Source: Vibrio splendidus (lineage in GTDB: Bacteria > Pseudomonadota > Gammaproteobacteria > Enterobacterales > Vibrionaceae). From it: 64,000 nucleotides of DNA. Positions within the stretch are counted from its first letter, which is position 1. Each line of letters opens with the position of its first letter. The translations under genes and the position numbers were made by a program. Positions 8,004 to 17,324 of this stretch are shown piece by piece. The stretch spans positions 124,001-188,000 of the forward strand of contig NZ_MCUN01000054.1 of assembly GCF_002873455.1 (NCBI RefSeq). The letters are read 5' to 3'. The notes beneath the pieces are model-generated. The model did not search any database. It had not been told where the DNA came from and worked only from the letters and a program-made list of their open reading frames with translations.

Positions 8004-8723
8004 ATGGCTACTCCACATATTAATGCTGAAATGGGTGATTTCGCTGACGTAGTTCTAATGCCAGGCGATCCGCTACGCGCTAAATACATCGCTGAAACCT
8101 TCTTAGAAGAAGTGGTTCAGGTGTGTGATGTTCGTAATATGTTTGGTTACACCGGTACTTATAAGGGTCGTAAGGTGTCAGTAATGGGACACGGTATGGG
8201 CATCCCATCTTGTTCTATTTACGCGACTGAACTGATCAAAGACTTTGGTGTGAAAAAGATCATTCGTGTCGGTAGTTGTGGTGCAGTGAGCGAAGATATT
8301 AAAGTGCGCGATGTGGTTATCGGCATGGGTGCGTGTACCGACTCAAAAGTGAATCGAATTCGCTTTAAAGGTCACGACTTCGCAGCTATCGCAGATTACA
8401 AAATGGTGCGTGCGGCAGAAGATGCAGCTAAAGCGCGTGGTGTAGACGTCAAAGTCGGCAACCTTTTCTCTGCTGAGCTGTTCTATACGCCAGATCCTGA
8501 CATGTTTGAAGTTATGGACAAATATGGCATCGTCGGCGTAGAGATGGAAGCGGCAGGTATCTACGGTGTGTGTGCTGAGTACGGCGCAAAAGCTCTGACG
8601 ATTTGTACTGTTTCTGATCACATCAAAACCGGTGAGCAAACCACATCCGATGAACGTCAAACGACTTTCAATGACATGATGATTATTGCACTCGACTCTG
8701 TGCTTCTTGGTGACCAAGACTAA
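8004..8723 (+). CDS. deoD: Purine nucleoside phosphorylase, DeoD type
   Basis: Hexameric cytoplasmic phosphorylase that splits purine (deoxy)nucleosides to base and pentose 1-phosphate. It has 239 residues, the same as E. coli. Motifs: MPGDPLRAKYIAE (phosphate-binding Gly and Arg), GHGMGIPSCSIY, RVGSCGA (substrate loop), GVEMEAAG (nucleoside-binding Met and Glu) and CTVSDHIKTGE (catalytic Asp). ATG 8004 with AAGGA upstream gives the family N terminus MATPHINAEMGDFADVVLMPGDP; the frame extended to 7983 is not needed. Last gene of the deo operon, behind a terminator-like hairpin and followed by a strong terminator. Confidence 0.97.
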   Translation: MATPHINAEMGDFADVVLMPGDPLRAKYIAETFLEEVVQVCDVRNMFGYTGTYKGRKVSVMGHGMGIPSCSIYATELIKDFGVKKIIRVGSCGAVSEDIKVRDVVIGMGACTDSKVNRIRFKGHDFAAIADYKMVRAAEDAAKARGVDVKVGNLFSAELFYTPDPDMFEVMDKYGIVGVEMEAAGIYGVCAEYGAKALTICTVSDHIKTGEQTTSDERQTTFNDMMIIALDSVLLGDQD

Positions 8724-8761
8724 TCGTCCTTCTCTATAGTTCGATGAACTAACAGATAACA

Positions 8762-8797
8762 AAAAGCCCCGTTGCTGCCTGAGCTTCGGGGCTTTTT
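8762..8797 (+). terminator. Terminator at the end of the deo operon
   Basis: AAAAGCCCCG (8762-8771) pairs with CGGGGCTTTT (8787-8796). The A run on one side and T run on the other could also serve the convergent ytjB gene. Confidence 0.88.
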
Positions 8798-8938
8798 ATT
8801 GGATTAATTTTTATTGGATTATTGTATCTAGTGCAAACCAAATTTTTCGTTGTGGACTCAATCGAGAACTCAATCGAATTTATTTATATTACTAGCGACT
8901 CGCTATACAGAATGACTTTTCTACCGAATCGAGGCCAT

Positions 8939-9550
8939 TTATGAGCTCGCATTTTTGAGCAGTAAATTTTCGCCGGATTTCGTCTTTCTTCTACGAATTA
9001 GCATAACGAACAGCACGCCACTCACAAACCCCATCAACACCATACCGATCATGTAGCGATCACTTTTTCGGTAGTGATGATCAGAAATTGCTGTCATCTT
9101 ACCTGTTTCGAAGGTCACTCGAATAAAGCCGATGATCGTCTTCTCTGGTGAATAAATAGGTTCGACTAACTGCTGTCTGCCGATACTTGCTGTTGAAAGT
9201 GGCGTATCTAAGCCAAGAACCTCGCGTACGGAGAGTGCTTTTTCGCTCGAAGCCAGTCGAATCCCCTCTGCATCGTATATCGTGGTATCGAATACCAAGC
9301 GCTCCTGAGACAGCTGGTTGGCGAGATCAAGTAGTCGCTCTTGGTCTTGTTGTGTGATCGCTTTGCTGGCAGAAAGTGATGCCTGAGAGATAAGCAACTT
9401 AGTCAGCGTTTCTAGCTGCTTTGCTTGGATCTTCTCGTTACCTTTACTGATCACGACTGTATTTTTAATTGTTACAACGAACATCGTAGCCAGCAAAATG
9501 AGGGCTAGCATTCGTAAAGCGTTGCGTATTGAGAACAATGATTCATTCAT
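8939..9550 (-). CDS. ytjB: YtjB/AhpA (SMP_2) family inner-membrane protein
   Basis: Membrane-anchored protein of poorly known function, 203 residues. An N-terminal transmembrane helix (about residues 12-30), a soluble, presumably periplasmic domain with helical and sensor-like parts (KQLETLTKLLISQASLSASKAI, then DTTIYDAEGIRLASSE) and a second helix (about 166-185) followed by RRRK give a two-helix topology with both ends in the cytoplasm. The layout resembles receptor sensor domains without a signalling output. It is divergent from serB, as ytjB (smp) is in E. coli, and this synteny is the main support for the name. Confidence 0.85.
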   Translation of the reverse strand: MNESLFSIRNALRMLALILLATMFVVTIKNTVVISKGNEKIQAKQLETLTKLLISQASLSASKAITQQDQERLLDLANQLSQERLVFDTTIYDAEGIRLASSEKALSVREVLGLDTPLSTASIGRQQLVEPIYSPEKTIIGFIRVTFETGKMTAISDHHYRKSDRYMIGMVLMGFVSGVLFVMLIRRRKTKSGENLLLKNASS

Positions 9551-9659
9551 GTTTCACGAAGCCTGAAATAAACAAATGTTATGATTAAGACATATTGAGA
9601 CTTGCGTTTTCAAATTGCAATAGGTTAACGTTTAGCATAGTTAATTAGGAATCATACAC

Positions 9660-10640
9660 ATGGACGCTCAGAAATATCTGCCGATTAAAAGGCATACAAC
9701 ATTATTAACTCGACTCCCCGAGACTCGTTTCGCTTCTCAACTCGCTAAAGCTAAAGCCAACTGGATTGTATTCGGTGAGTACCTATCACCACAATCATTC
9801 GATGACATCGACTTTTTCACAGGCACTTACAACACAATTCTTGATACGTGGAAGGTGGGGCATTATGAAGTGGCTTTGATGTCAGGCAATCTAACGCCAG
9901 CACACGAAGAAATCCTACAAGCCTTAAAGCTTGATTATGCTTGCCTTAGCGAGGTTCCAGACTTATCTAAGCCAGGTTTGATTGTAATGGATATGGACTC
10001 CACAGCGATTCAAATTGAATGTATCGATGAGATTGCAAAGCTGGCTGGAGTGGGGGAGTTAGTCTCTGAAATCACAGAGCGAGCAATGCAAGGTGAGCTC
10101 GACTTTGAACAGAGCCTACGCCAACGAGTTGGAGCACTGAAAGGTGCGGATGAATCTATTTTGGAGCAAGTGCGTCAATCATTGCCATTCATGCCAGACT
10201 TAGTTGGGTTAGTGAATACTCTGAATAAGCTTGGTTGGAAGACGGCAATTGCTTCAGGTGGCTTTACTTACTTCTCTGACTATCTTAAAGATACGCTTGA
10301 TCTTGACCACGCTCAGTCAAATACGCTTGAAATCATTAATGGTAAATTGACGGGTGAAGTCTTAGGCGATGTTGTTTCGGCGCAGACTAAAGCGGATATC
10401 TTGGTAGAGTTGGCTGAAGAGTACGAATTGGAACTGCATAACACTGTTGCCGTTGGTGATGGTGCTAATGACTTGGTGATGATGGGTTCTGCAGGTTTAG
10501 GTATCGCCTACCATGCGAAACCAAAAGTAGAGCAACAAGCTCAAACTGCTGTGCGTTATGCCGGTTTAGGCGGCGTGCTGTGTATCTTGTCGGGTGTGTT
10601 AGCTAAGCAGCAAAAAATCAGCTGGCAAGCGAAGCCTTAG
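9660..10640 (+). CDS. serB: Phosphoserine phosphatase
   Basis: Last step of serine synthesis: hydrolysis of O-phosphoserine. HAD-superfamily enzyme, 326 residues. Motif I is VMDMDSTAIQIE with the nucleophile and acid Asp at about 111 and 113; motif II is IASGGFTYF; motif III is VGDGANDLVMM. The first hundred residues form the ACT-like N-terminal part usual for gammaproteobacterial SerB. TAGGA lies upstream of ATG 9660. Divergent from ytjB and convergent with the PilZ gene, with a shared terminator. Confidence 0.96.
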   Translation: MDAQKYLPIKRHTTLLTRLPETRFASQLAKAKANWIVFGEYLSPQSFDDIDFFTGTYNTILDTWKVGHYEVALMSGNLTPAHEEILQALKLDYACLSEVPDLSKPGLIVMDMDSTAIQIECIDEIAKLAGVGELVSEITERAMQGELDFEQSLRQRVGALKGADESILEQVRQSLPFMPDLVGLVNTLNKLGWKTAIASGGFTYFSDYLKDTLDLDHAQSNTLEIINGKLTGEVLGDVVSAQTKADILVELAEEYELELHNTVAVGDGANDLVMMGSAGLGIAYHAKPKVEQQAQTAVRYAGLGGVLCILSGVLAKQQKISWQAKP

Positions 10641-10685
10641 TCATATTCGGTAAGCGTTAAACAAAAACGTATTTACAACGGATAC

Positions 10686-10714
10686 AAAAAAGCAGGCTAT
10701 CAGCCTGCTTTTTC
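10686..10714. terminator. Bidirectional terminator between serB and the PilZ gene
   Basis: AGCAGGCT (10691-10698) pairs with AGCCTGCT (10702-10709) with an A run on the left and a T run on the right, so it can end both convergent transcripts. Confidence 0.88.
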
Positions 10715-10747
10715 TATTTCATGTTCAAGTTAAGACGCCGCTGGAGG

Positions 10748-13096
10748 TTAGCGTGTCAGCTCCAATCGAATCAACACTTCATCGGTAATATCTTCTATCT
10801 CACCATAACCAATAAAAGCAGTGACCTCGTTCTCTAGCTTCTTAGCTTGGTGCATGCTGATGCGTGAGAGCTCTTCTAAATCAGACTGGAATAAACTCGT
10901 TAGCGGATTAAAAATAGGTGCAGTAGTGACTCGTAGTACATACACGTCACCTAAATGCTGAGCTTTCTTGATGAACAAGATGCGTTCCTTTGCCGAGGCG
11001 AAGTCTTTGACCAACTTCGTATGTACGGATTGGATCTTGTCGCCAAACTTAACCGCAGCAATATAGACATCATGGTGTTTAGGCTCAGCACCTTCAATTT
11101 TTTTCAGTGGTTCAGCCAACAGCGAGTTAGAGTGTCCTTTGAAAATAGGTTCGAGTGAGAACTTTTGATTGTGGCCAAGCTTAGCGAGCAGTGCTAAGTG
11201 TTTATTCAGCGGGAAGTTTACGCCAATGATCTTACAACGTAGTGTTGAGCCCGGTTTATCAATGAATATTGGGTTGCTGACCATCTTGCTCAGCAAAATG
11301 TTGTGTAGAGACTCGAGCAGCGAATGTGTTGGCAGTATCTCTTTCTTCTTAATCAACTTGCTTTGGTTCTGATCGATAAGCCCATTGAGAAAGGCGATAG
11401 TACGCATTGTCTTCGTGTTCTCGGCGATAACCAACTGCACGTTGCGACCATTCGGGCTGACTCGAATTACATGGTAAGGCACGGTGCTTAATGGCAGGTT
11501 TTTGTCGTAGAGCTGCAGTTCATTGAAGTTTACTAATACCGGGTCATTAATCTTGAGTACCATCGGATGCTCAAGGGCAATACTGAGTCCACGTTTCGAT
11601 ATGTCTAAGGTATGTCCGTTAGCCGCGGCGCCATCTTGTGAGGTGAGCTGTAACGGTGACTTAAATTGATACCTCGGCTCTTTACGACGAGTTTGAGAGT
11701 CGAAGTAAATACTTTGAATATTCCCCACCACATTACGCGGGTGACGGAAGCGGTTCAGTTCACTGCTTGGAATGCGCGGTTTTTCACTCAATAGATAATC
11801 AGCTGCACTTTCGTGATCGCCAATTTCTTGCAAGATCCCGCAATGCGTCAGTTTTGCTGAGCTTTGAGCTAACGTATCCGAGTGCTTGGCCAAGGCTTGT
11901 TGTTCGGTGTCTGAAAGTTCGAACACCGAGAACTTGAACGCCTTCCAGCTTTTGCGTTTACCGCCGATGTGCCAGAACAACTGCCTTTGTTCACGAGAGG
12001 CTTCAGGGAGCATCATCGAATAGAACAAGGTCTTGTCTTGATGCTCATGAGTAAACGAGTAGATAACGTTACTGGTTCCCTTTACGCCAGGTTTAGCCAG
12101 CAAGTTCATTCGTTGCTCGTTGAACAGAGTACCCAGAGCTTGTTGGTTTCGCTCATCGTGCCAGTATTGCCAAAGCGGGTGGTTGTTATCCGTAAGTAGA
12201 GCAAGCTTTAGTTCACTGCCGCTAAAGAAAAGAGGAAGATTACAGGTGTGCTTGAGATAGGTGTGTTCGATACCTCGAGTACGAGTTCGAATGATCCTAT
12301 CTTGATTTTCATGGCTGGTTTTCTTACTTGAGCTATTCAAAGACTCATCAAGCAAGCGGGCTACGATATTGTTATTGCTTACCTTGATCGTTCTTAAGAA
12401 TTTGACGGCGTTATTCTCGTAAGACTCATCAATGCCCAGAACGCGAAATTCAACCGCCTGGTAAACATCGTTTTCTTGTGATTTTTCGATAAGCTCTGTG
12501 AATTTAACGCTGATGATCTCACCGAGGTTGTACTTAAAGGCGCTCGGTACCTTGAATTTTGCACCCGACGGGGAAATATCAACCGTTACACCGTGTAGGC
12601 TTTGCCCTTTAGATGTGGTGATCTCAACCTGCGAGCTAATTTTAAGTCTGTTTTCTTGACGCTTTAAGTCGTAACCGAGGTTAATGGCTTCCGCTTCATA
12701 CGGGCTATTAGCGTTAGTGATATCTTGATTATTTTTAGACGACGTTTTAACGATATTACGAAGTGGCTGAGTTCGCGGAGTCATCACTAACTCCCATGCG
12801 CCCTCTGTATAGCCTTTAAACTTTTTAGTACCACGTTGATACGCGTTCAAAGCAATATCATCAAGCCAGTGTTTACGACCATCTAGCGTAAACTGACGAC
12901 ATTCAGTATCAATACGCCCGCGTAAATCAATGCTCTTTGTGCACGGAGCCATGATACGATTAAGTTCCATTTTAACGAGCAATTTCAGAGACGGGGATTC
13001 ACCTTCTGTCATTTGAGAAAGAAGGAAGTCGAAATCCTCAGCGTGATAGGCTGGGATGAGTCGCTCTGCTACAGATAGAATTTCAGATTGCTGCAT
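10748..13096 (-). CDS. plzC: Large protein with two PilZ domains (PlzC-like c-di-GMP effector)
   Basis: Probable cytoplasmic cyclic-di-GMP-binding protein, 782 residues, no signal peptide or membrane helix. Two PilZ signatures are visible: RQENR at about 146-150 with DISPSG at 173-178, and RRKEPR at about 470-475 with DISKRG at 498-503. Each pairs the arginine motif with the (D/N)xSxxG motif that binds c-di-GMP. The stretches between and after them are unassigned. Position next to serB and radA matches V. cholerae VC2344 (PlzC), the basis for the symbol. It is a single gene between serB and radA. The target process cannot be told from sequence. Confidence 0.82.
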   Translation of the reverse strand: MQQSEILSVAERLIPAYHAEDFDFLLSQMTEGESPSLKLLVKMELNRIMAPCTKSIDLRGRIDTECRQFTLDGRKHWLDDIALNAYQRGTKKFKGYTEGAWELVMTPRTQPLRNIVKTSSKNNQDITNANSPYEAEAINLGYDLKRQENRLKISSQVEITTSKGQSLHGVTVDISPSGAKFKVPSAFKYNLGEIISVKFTELIEKSQENDVYQAVEFRVLGIDESYENNAVKFLRTIKVSNNNIVARLLDESLNSSSKKTSHENQDRIIRTRTRGIEHTYLKHTCNLPLFFSGSELKLALLTDNNHPLWQYWHDERNQQALGTLFNEQRMNLLAKPGVKGTSNVIYSFTHEHQDKTLFYSMMLPEASREQRQLFWHIGGKRKSWKAFKFSVFELSDTEQQALAKHSDTLAQSSAKLTHCGILQEIGDHESAADYLLSEKPRIPSSELNRFRHPRNVVGNIQSIYFDSQTRRKEPRYQFKSPLQLTSQDGAAANGHTLDISKRGLSIALEHPMVLKINDPVLVNFNELQLYDKNLPLSTVPYHVIRVSPNGRNVQLVIAENTKTMRTIAFLNGLIDQNQSKLIKKKEILPTHSLLESLHNILLSKMVSNPIFIDKPGSTLRCKIIGVNFPLNKHLALLAKLGHNQKFSLEPIFKGHSNSLLAEPLKKIEGAEPKHHDVYIAAVKFGDKIQSVHTKLVKDFASAKERILFIKKAQHLGDVYVLRVTTAPIFNPLTSLFQSDLEELSRISMHQAKKLENEVTAFIGYGEIEDITDEVLIRLELTR

Positions 13097-13257
13097 ACTT
13101 TTCTTGTTAGAATGGACGGTACGTTTATGTTATCGACTAGTTTAAATCGATCTTTAAGTATAACTGGTATGACTGCAACTTTTATTTTCACCCGTACGGT
13201 CAAATAAGTCACAAATTGACAACATCATTGTGTAACTGAGTAAATTATTGAGGTTTT

Positions 13258-14640
13258 ATGGCTAAGGCAAAACGAGCTTATGTGTGTAATGACTGTGGGG
13301 CTGACTTTCCACGTTGGCAAGGACAGTGTAATGCATGTGGTGCTTGGAACACGATTACAGAAGTTAGACTAGCGGCTTCACCTCAAGTTGCACGTAATGA
13401 ACGACTCAGTGGTGGTTATGCGGGTGGCACAACGGAATCTTCGGTTCAAACACTCTCTGAGATTGACCTGCAAGAAGTTCCTCGCTTTAGTAGCGGCTTC
13501 AAAGAACTCGACCGCGTACTTGGTGGCGGTGTCGTTCCTGGCGCTGCGATTCTTATCGGTGGTAATCCAGGTGCAGGTAAATCAACCCTGTTACTGCAGA
13601 CCATGTGTCAGCTTTCTGCGCAATTACCGACTCTCTATGTCACAGGGGAAGAATCCTTACAACAGGTAGCGATGCGTGCCTCTCGATTGGGCTTACCAAA
13701 AGAGCACTTAAAAATGCTCTCTGAAACCAACGTCGACAAAATCTGTCAGGTCGCTGAGAAAGAGCAACCTAAGATCATGGTTATCGACTCAATCCAAGTT
13801 ATGCATGTCGCTGATGTTCAATCATCGCCGGGCAGTGTGGCGCAGGTGCGCGAATCGGCAACCGCATTAACGCGCTATGCGAAACAGAACAACGTTGCGG
13901 TGTTCTTGGTGGGACACGTAACTAAAGACGGCACATTAGCGGGGCCAAAAGTACTGGAACACATTATTGACTGTTCCGTGCTGTTAGATGGCGGAACCGA
14001 TAGCCGCTTTAGAACGCTGCGCAGTCACAAGAACCGTTTTGGTGCGGTCAATGAGTTGGGTGTGTTTGCAATGACAGGCCAAGGTCTTAAAGAAGTCAGC
14101 AACCCATCCGCTATTTTTTTGTCTCGCGGCGAAGAAGAAACCTCGGGCAGTTCGGTCATGGTTGTGTGGGAAGGGACACGTCCGCTTCTTGTTGAAATCC
14201 AAGCGCTGGTGGACTATTCCCAGCTCGCTAACCCGCGTCGTGTTGCTGTTGGTCTAGAGCAAAACAGGCTTTCATTGTTATTAGCCGTGCTGCATAAACA
14301 TGGCGGCTTACAAATGGCTGACCAAGATGTGTTTGTGAATGTCGTCGGTGGTGTTAAAGTAACCGAAACCAGTGCCGATCTTGCATTAGTGATCGCTTTA
14401 CTTTCGAGTTTCAGAGACCGTGCATTGCCAAAAGATGTAGTGGTATTTGGGGAAGTAGGCCTCGCGGGTGAGATTCGACCTGTACCGAGCGGGCAAGAGC
14501 GCTTAAATGAGGCATTTAAACATGGCTTTAAGAGAGCGATTGTTCCGGCGGCCAACATGCCAAAAGGGGGCATTCCAGGAATGCAGATCCACGGTGTGAA
14601 AAAATTATCAGAAGCAATTAATGCTTTTGATGAGTTGTAA
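13258..14640 (+). CDS. radA: DNA repair protein RadA
   Basis: RecA-like helicase-type ATPase that helps process recombination intermediates, 460 residues. The N-terminal C4 zinc motif is CNDCG...CNACG (Cys 10, 13, 24, 27). The Walker A motif is GGNPGAGKST (about 101-110), the RadA-specific KNRFG motif occurs in HKNRFGAVNELG, and the C-terminal part is the Lon-protease-like domain (DVFVNVVGGVKVTETSADLAL). GAGG precedes ATG 13258. All catalytic motifs are intact and the length is that of the family. Confidence 0.97.
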   Translation: MAKAKRAYVCNDCGADFPRWQGQCNACGAWNTITEVRLAASPQVARNERLSGGYAGGTTESSVQTLSEIDLQEVPRFSSGFKELDRVLGGGVVPGAAILIGGNPGAGKSTLLLQTMCQLSAQLPTLYVTGEESLQQVAMRASRLGLPKEHLKMLSETNVDKICQVAEKEQPKIMVIDSIQVMHVADVQSSPGSVAQVRESATALTRYAKQNNVAVFLVGHVTKDGTLAGPKVLEHIIDCSVLLDGGTDSRFRTLRSHKNRFGAVNELGVFAMTGQGLKEVSNPSAIFLSRGEEETSGSSVMVVWEGTRPLLVEIQALVDYSQLANPRRVAVGLEQNRLSLLLAVLHKHGGLQMADQDVFVNVVGGVKVTETSADLALVIALLSSFRDRALPKDVVVFGEVGLAGEIRPVPSGQERLNEAFKHGFKRAIVPAANMPKGGIPGMQIHGVKKLSEAINAFDEL

Positions 14641-14680
14641 TTGAGCTCACTTCAGCTACTCTATACAGCAGAAATTCAGT

Positions 14681-14712
14681 CTAACTTAAACGCTATTTTC
14701 GCTTTAAGTTAG
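14681..14712 (+). other. Inverted repeat downstream of radA
   Basis: CTAACTTAAA and TTTAAGTTAG form a perfect 10-bp stem around a 12-base loop, with no T tract. A smaller stem, AACAATC/GATTGTT (14723-14741), follows. Confidence 0.6.
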
Positions 14713-14749
14713 CACTAAACTTAACAATCATTTAGATTGTTTCTACAGA

Positions 14750-14788
14750 TTGCCTTTTTCTATATGTTAGAAAAAGGCAAAGTTTTTT
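14750..14788 (+). terminator. Strong intrinsic terminator between radA and fusA2
   Basis: A perfect 13-bp stem, TTGCCTTTTTCTA (14750-14762) with TAGAAAAAGGCAA (14768-14780), is followed by TTTTTT at 14783-14788. Confidence 0.88.
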
Positions 14789-14828
14789 AGTCCCAAATGC
14801 ATGCAAAGCTATCAGTCTTCACAGATTG

Positions 14829-14837
14829 TGATATACT
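14829..14837 (+). promoter_or_regulatory. Extended -10 promoter of fusA2
   Basis: TG-A-TATACT is an extended -10 element about 38 bases before the fusA2 start. No good -35 box is seen, which is usual for extended -10 promoters. Confidence 0.6.
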
Positions 14838-14874
14838 CTGCGCGCATTTTATATCCTATTAACAGAGTAAGACA

Positions 14875-16962
14875 ATGGCAGATTTATCGAAATACAGAAA
14901 CATTGGTATTTTCGCGCACGTTGATGCGGGTAAAACAACTACCACTGAGCGTATCCTTAAGCTAACTGGTCAGATCCACAAGACTGGTGAAGTACATGAT
15001 GGCGAATCAACTACTGACTTCATGGAACAGGAAGCTGAGCGCGGAATTACTATCCAATCAGCAGCTGTAAGCTGTTTCTGGAACGGTCACCGTCTAAACG
15101 TTATCGATACTCCTGGACACGTTGACTTCACAGTTGAAGTATACCGTTCTCTTAAAGTACTTGATGGCGGTATCGGTGTATTCTGTGGTTCTGGTGGTGT
15201 TGAACCACAATCAGAAACTAACTGGCGCTACGCTAACGAATCAGAAGTATCTCGTCTGATCTTCGTTAACAAACTAGACCGTATGGGTGCAGATTTCTAC
15301 AACGTTGTTGACCAAGTTAAAAACGTTCTAGGCGCAACTCCTCTAGTTATGGTTCTACCAATCGGCCGCGAAGATGAATTCGTGGGTGTTGTAGACCTTC
15401 TAAGCCGTAAAGCATACGTTTGGGATGACACTGGTCTTCCTGAAAACTACGAAATTCTAGATGTTCCTGCGGACATGGTAGATGACGTAGAGCAATACCG
15501 TGAAGAGCTAATCGAAACTGCTGTAGAGCAAGACGATGACCTAATGGAAGCTTACATGGAAGGTGAAGAGCCTTCTATCGAAGACATCAAGCGTTGTATC
15601 CGTAAAGGTACTCGTGACCTAGCGTTCTTCCCAACTTACTGTGGTTCTGCATTCAAGAACAAGGGTGTTCAAATCATCCTTGACGCTGTTGTAGATTACC
15701 TACCTTCTCCAACTGAAGTTGATCCTCAACCTCTAATGGATGAGAACGGTGAAGAAACTGGTAAGCACGCTATCGTTTCTACTGAAGAAACGTTTAAAGC
15801 TCTTGCATTCAAAATCATGGATGACCGTTTCGGTGCTCTAACTTTCGTTCGTATTTACTCTGGTAAATTGAACAAAGGCGACACGATTCTTAACTCATTC
15901 ACAGGTAAAACTGAGCGTGTTGGCCGTATGGTTGAGATGCAAGCTGATGACCGTAACGAACTAACTAGCGCACAAGCTGGTGACATCATTGCGATCGTTG
16001 GTATGAAGAACGTGCAAACAGGTCACACTCTATGTGATCCTAAAGATCAAGTAACGCTTGAGCCAATGGTTTTCCCAACTCCAGTAATCTCTATCGCTGT
16101 ATCTCCAAAAGATAAAGGCGGTTCTGAGAAAATGGGTATCGCGATCGGTAAAATGGTTGCAGAAGATCCATCTTTCCAAGTTGAAACTGACGAAGAAACT
16201 GGCGAAACTATCCTGAAAGGTATGGGTGAACTTCACCTAGACATCAAGGTAGATATCCTTAAGCGTACTTACGGCGTTGACCTAACAGTTGGTGCTCCTC
16301 AAGTTGCTTACCGTGAAACTATCACTCAAGCAATTGAAGATAGCTACACGCATAAGAAACAGTCTGGTGGTTCTGGTCAATTCGGTAAGATCGATTACCG
16401 TATCAAGCCTGGCGAACCTGGTTCTGGCTTTACGTTCTCTTCAAAAGTTGTTGGCGGTAACGTACCTAAAGAATTCTGGCCTGCTGTTGAGAAAGGCTTT
16501 GCTGGCATGATGGAAAACGGCGTACTAGCTGGCTTCCCTACGCTAGACGTTGAAGTTGAACTTTACGATGGTGGTTTCCACGCAGTCGATTCATCTGCAA
16601 TCGCATTTGAAATCGCAGCGAAAGGTGCATTCCGTCAATCTATGCCTAAAGCTGGCGCGCAACTTCTTGAGCCAATCATGAACGTTGACGTATTTACTCC
16701 AGAAGATCACGTTGGTGATGTTATCGGTGACCTTAACCGTCGTCGTGGTATGATCAAAGATCAACAAGCTGGCGTAACTGGCGTTCGTATTAAAGCTGAC
16801 GTACCACTTTCAGAAATGTTTGGTTACATCGGTCACCTACGTACAATTACTTCAGGCCGTGGCCAATTCTCTATGGAATTCGCACAGTACTCTCCATGTC
16901 CAATGAACGTGGCAGAAGAAGTAATCGCTAAAGTTAAAGCAGAAAAAGAAGCTGGTAAGTAA
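14875..16962 (+). CDS. fusA2: Elongation factor G, second copy type (EF-G 2)
   Basis: Translational GTPase of the EF-G family, 695 residues. GTPase motifs: AHVDAGKTTTTE (P-loop), DTPGHVDFTVE (G3) and NKLDRMG (G4); the domains III-V region is complete (RGMIKDQQAG, MFGYIGHLRTITSGRGQFSMEF). It is separate from the str operon here and lies beside radA, as VC2342 does in V. cholerae, so it is taken as the second EF-G (fusA2) rather than the main fusA. Codon use is strongly biased toward CTA, GGT and GTT, implying high expression. Whether it acts in translocation, ribosome recycling or both is not visible. Confidence 0.93.
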   Translation: MADLSKYRNIGIFAHVDAGKTTTTERILKLTGQIHKTGEVHDGESTTDFMEQEAERGITIQSAAVSCFWNGHRLNVIDTPGHVDFTVEVYRSLKVLDGGIGVFCGSGGVEPQSETNWRYANESEVSRLIFVNKLDRMGADFYNVVDQVKNVLGATPLVMVLPIGREDEFVGVVDLLSRKAYVWDDTGLPENYEILDVPADMVDDVEQYREELIETAVEQDDDLMEAYMEGEEPSIEDIKRCIRKGTRDLAFFPTYCGSAFKNKGVQIILDAVVDYLPSPTEVDPQPLMDENGEETGKHAIVSTEETFKALAFKIMDDRFGALTFVRIYSGKLNKGDTILNSFTGKTERVGRMVEMQADDRNELTSAQAGDIIAIVGMKNVQTGHTLCDPKDQVTLEPMVFPTPVISIAVSPKDKGGSEKMGIAIGKMVAEDPSFQVETDEETGETILKGMGELHLDIKVDILKRTYGVDLTVGAPQVAYRETITQAIEDSYTHKKQSGGSGQFGKIDYRIKPGEPGSGFTFSSKVVGGNVPKEFWPAVEKGFAGMMENGVLAGFPTLDVEVELYDGGFHAVDSSAIAFEIAAKGAFRQSMPKAGAQLLEPIMNVDVFTPEDHVGDVIGDLNRRRGMIKDQQAGVTGVRIKADVPLSEMFGYIGHLRTITSGRGQFSMEFAQYSPCPMNVAEEVIAKVKAEKEAGK

Positions 16963-16984
16963 TTAGCTCTTTTCTAAATTAACT

Positions 16985-17022
16985 AAAAAAGCCCCGCAAG
17001 TGAAAGCTTGCGGGGCTTTTTG
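16985..17022 (+). terminator. Terminator of fusA2
   Basis: GCCCCGCAAG (16991-17000) pairs with CTTGCGGGGC (17007-17016), with A and T runs on its two sides. Confidence 0.92.
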
Positions 17023-17037
17023 TTATCTTACTCTTGG

Positions 17038-17061
17038 AAGACTAAGACTAAGACTAAGACT
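17038..17061. repeat. Four AAGACT hexamers
   Basis: Exact tandem hexamer, four copies, ending at the stop codon of the minus-strand VF530-type gene. No function is evident. Confidence 0.75.
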
Positions 17062-17279
17062 TAAGAGTTCTGTTTTAGCTCAATGTAAATCGACTCAACC
17101 TTCACTCGAGCCCAGTCTGTTTTACGCAAAAACTTTAAGCTAGATTTAATGCTTGGGTCTTTTTTAAAGCAGTTGATGTTCACCATATAACTCAACTCTT
17201 CCCAACCGTAATGCTCAACCAATTCAGTCAGTAGCTTCTGCAGTGTTATGCCGTGAAGCGGGTTATTTTCTTGTGTCAT
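17061..17279 (-). CDS. VF530-family small DNA-binding protein
   Basis: 72-residue protein of the VF530 (DUF2132) family, named after a Vibrio fischeri protein and annotated as DNA-binding. Family pattern seen: NPLHGITLQKLLTELVEHYGWEEL, INCFKKDPSIKSSLKFLRKTDWAR and a C terminus VKVESIYIE. It fits the family length and has no signal or membrane segment. It is transcribed alone on the minus strand after fusA2. The biological role is unknown to me. Confidence 0.9.
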   Translation of the reverse strand: MTQENNPLHGITLQKLLTELVEHYGWEELSYMVNINCFKKDPSIKSSLKFLRKTDWARVKVESIYIELKQNS

Positions 17280-17324
17280 GAGATGTTCTCGCCATTTATT
17301 TGAGCTCAGTATACCAGTTTCGCT

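Noticed and set aside
17038..17061. AAGACT tandem repeat as a regulatory element
   Set aside because: Only four short units at a gene end; listed as a repeat, but no functional claim is supported.
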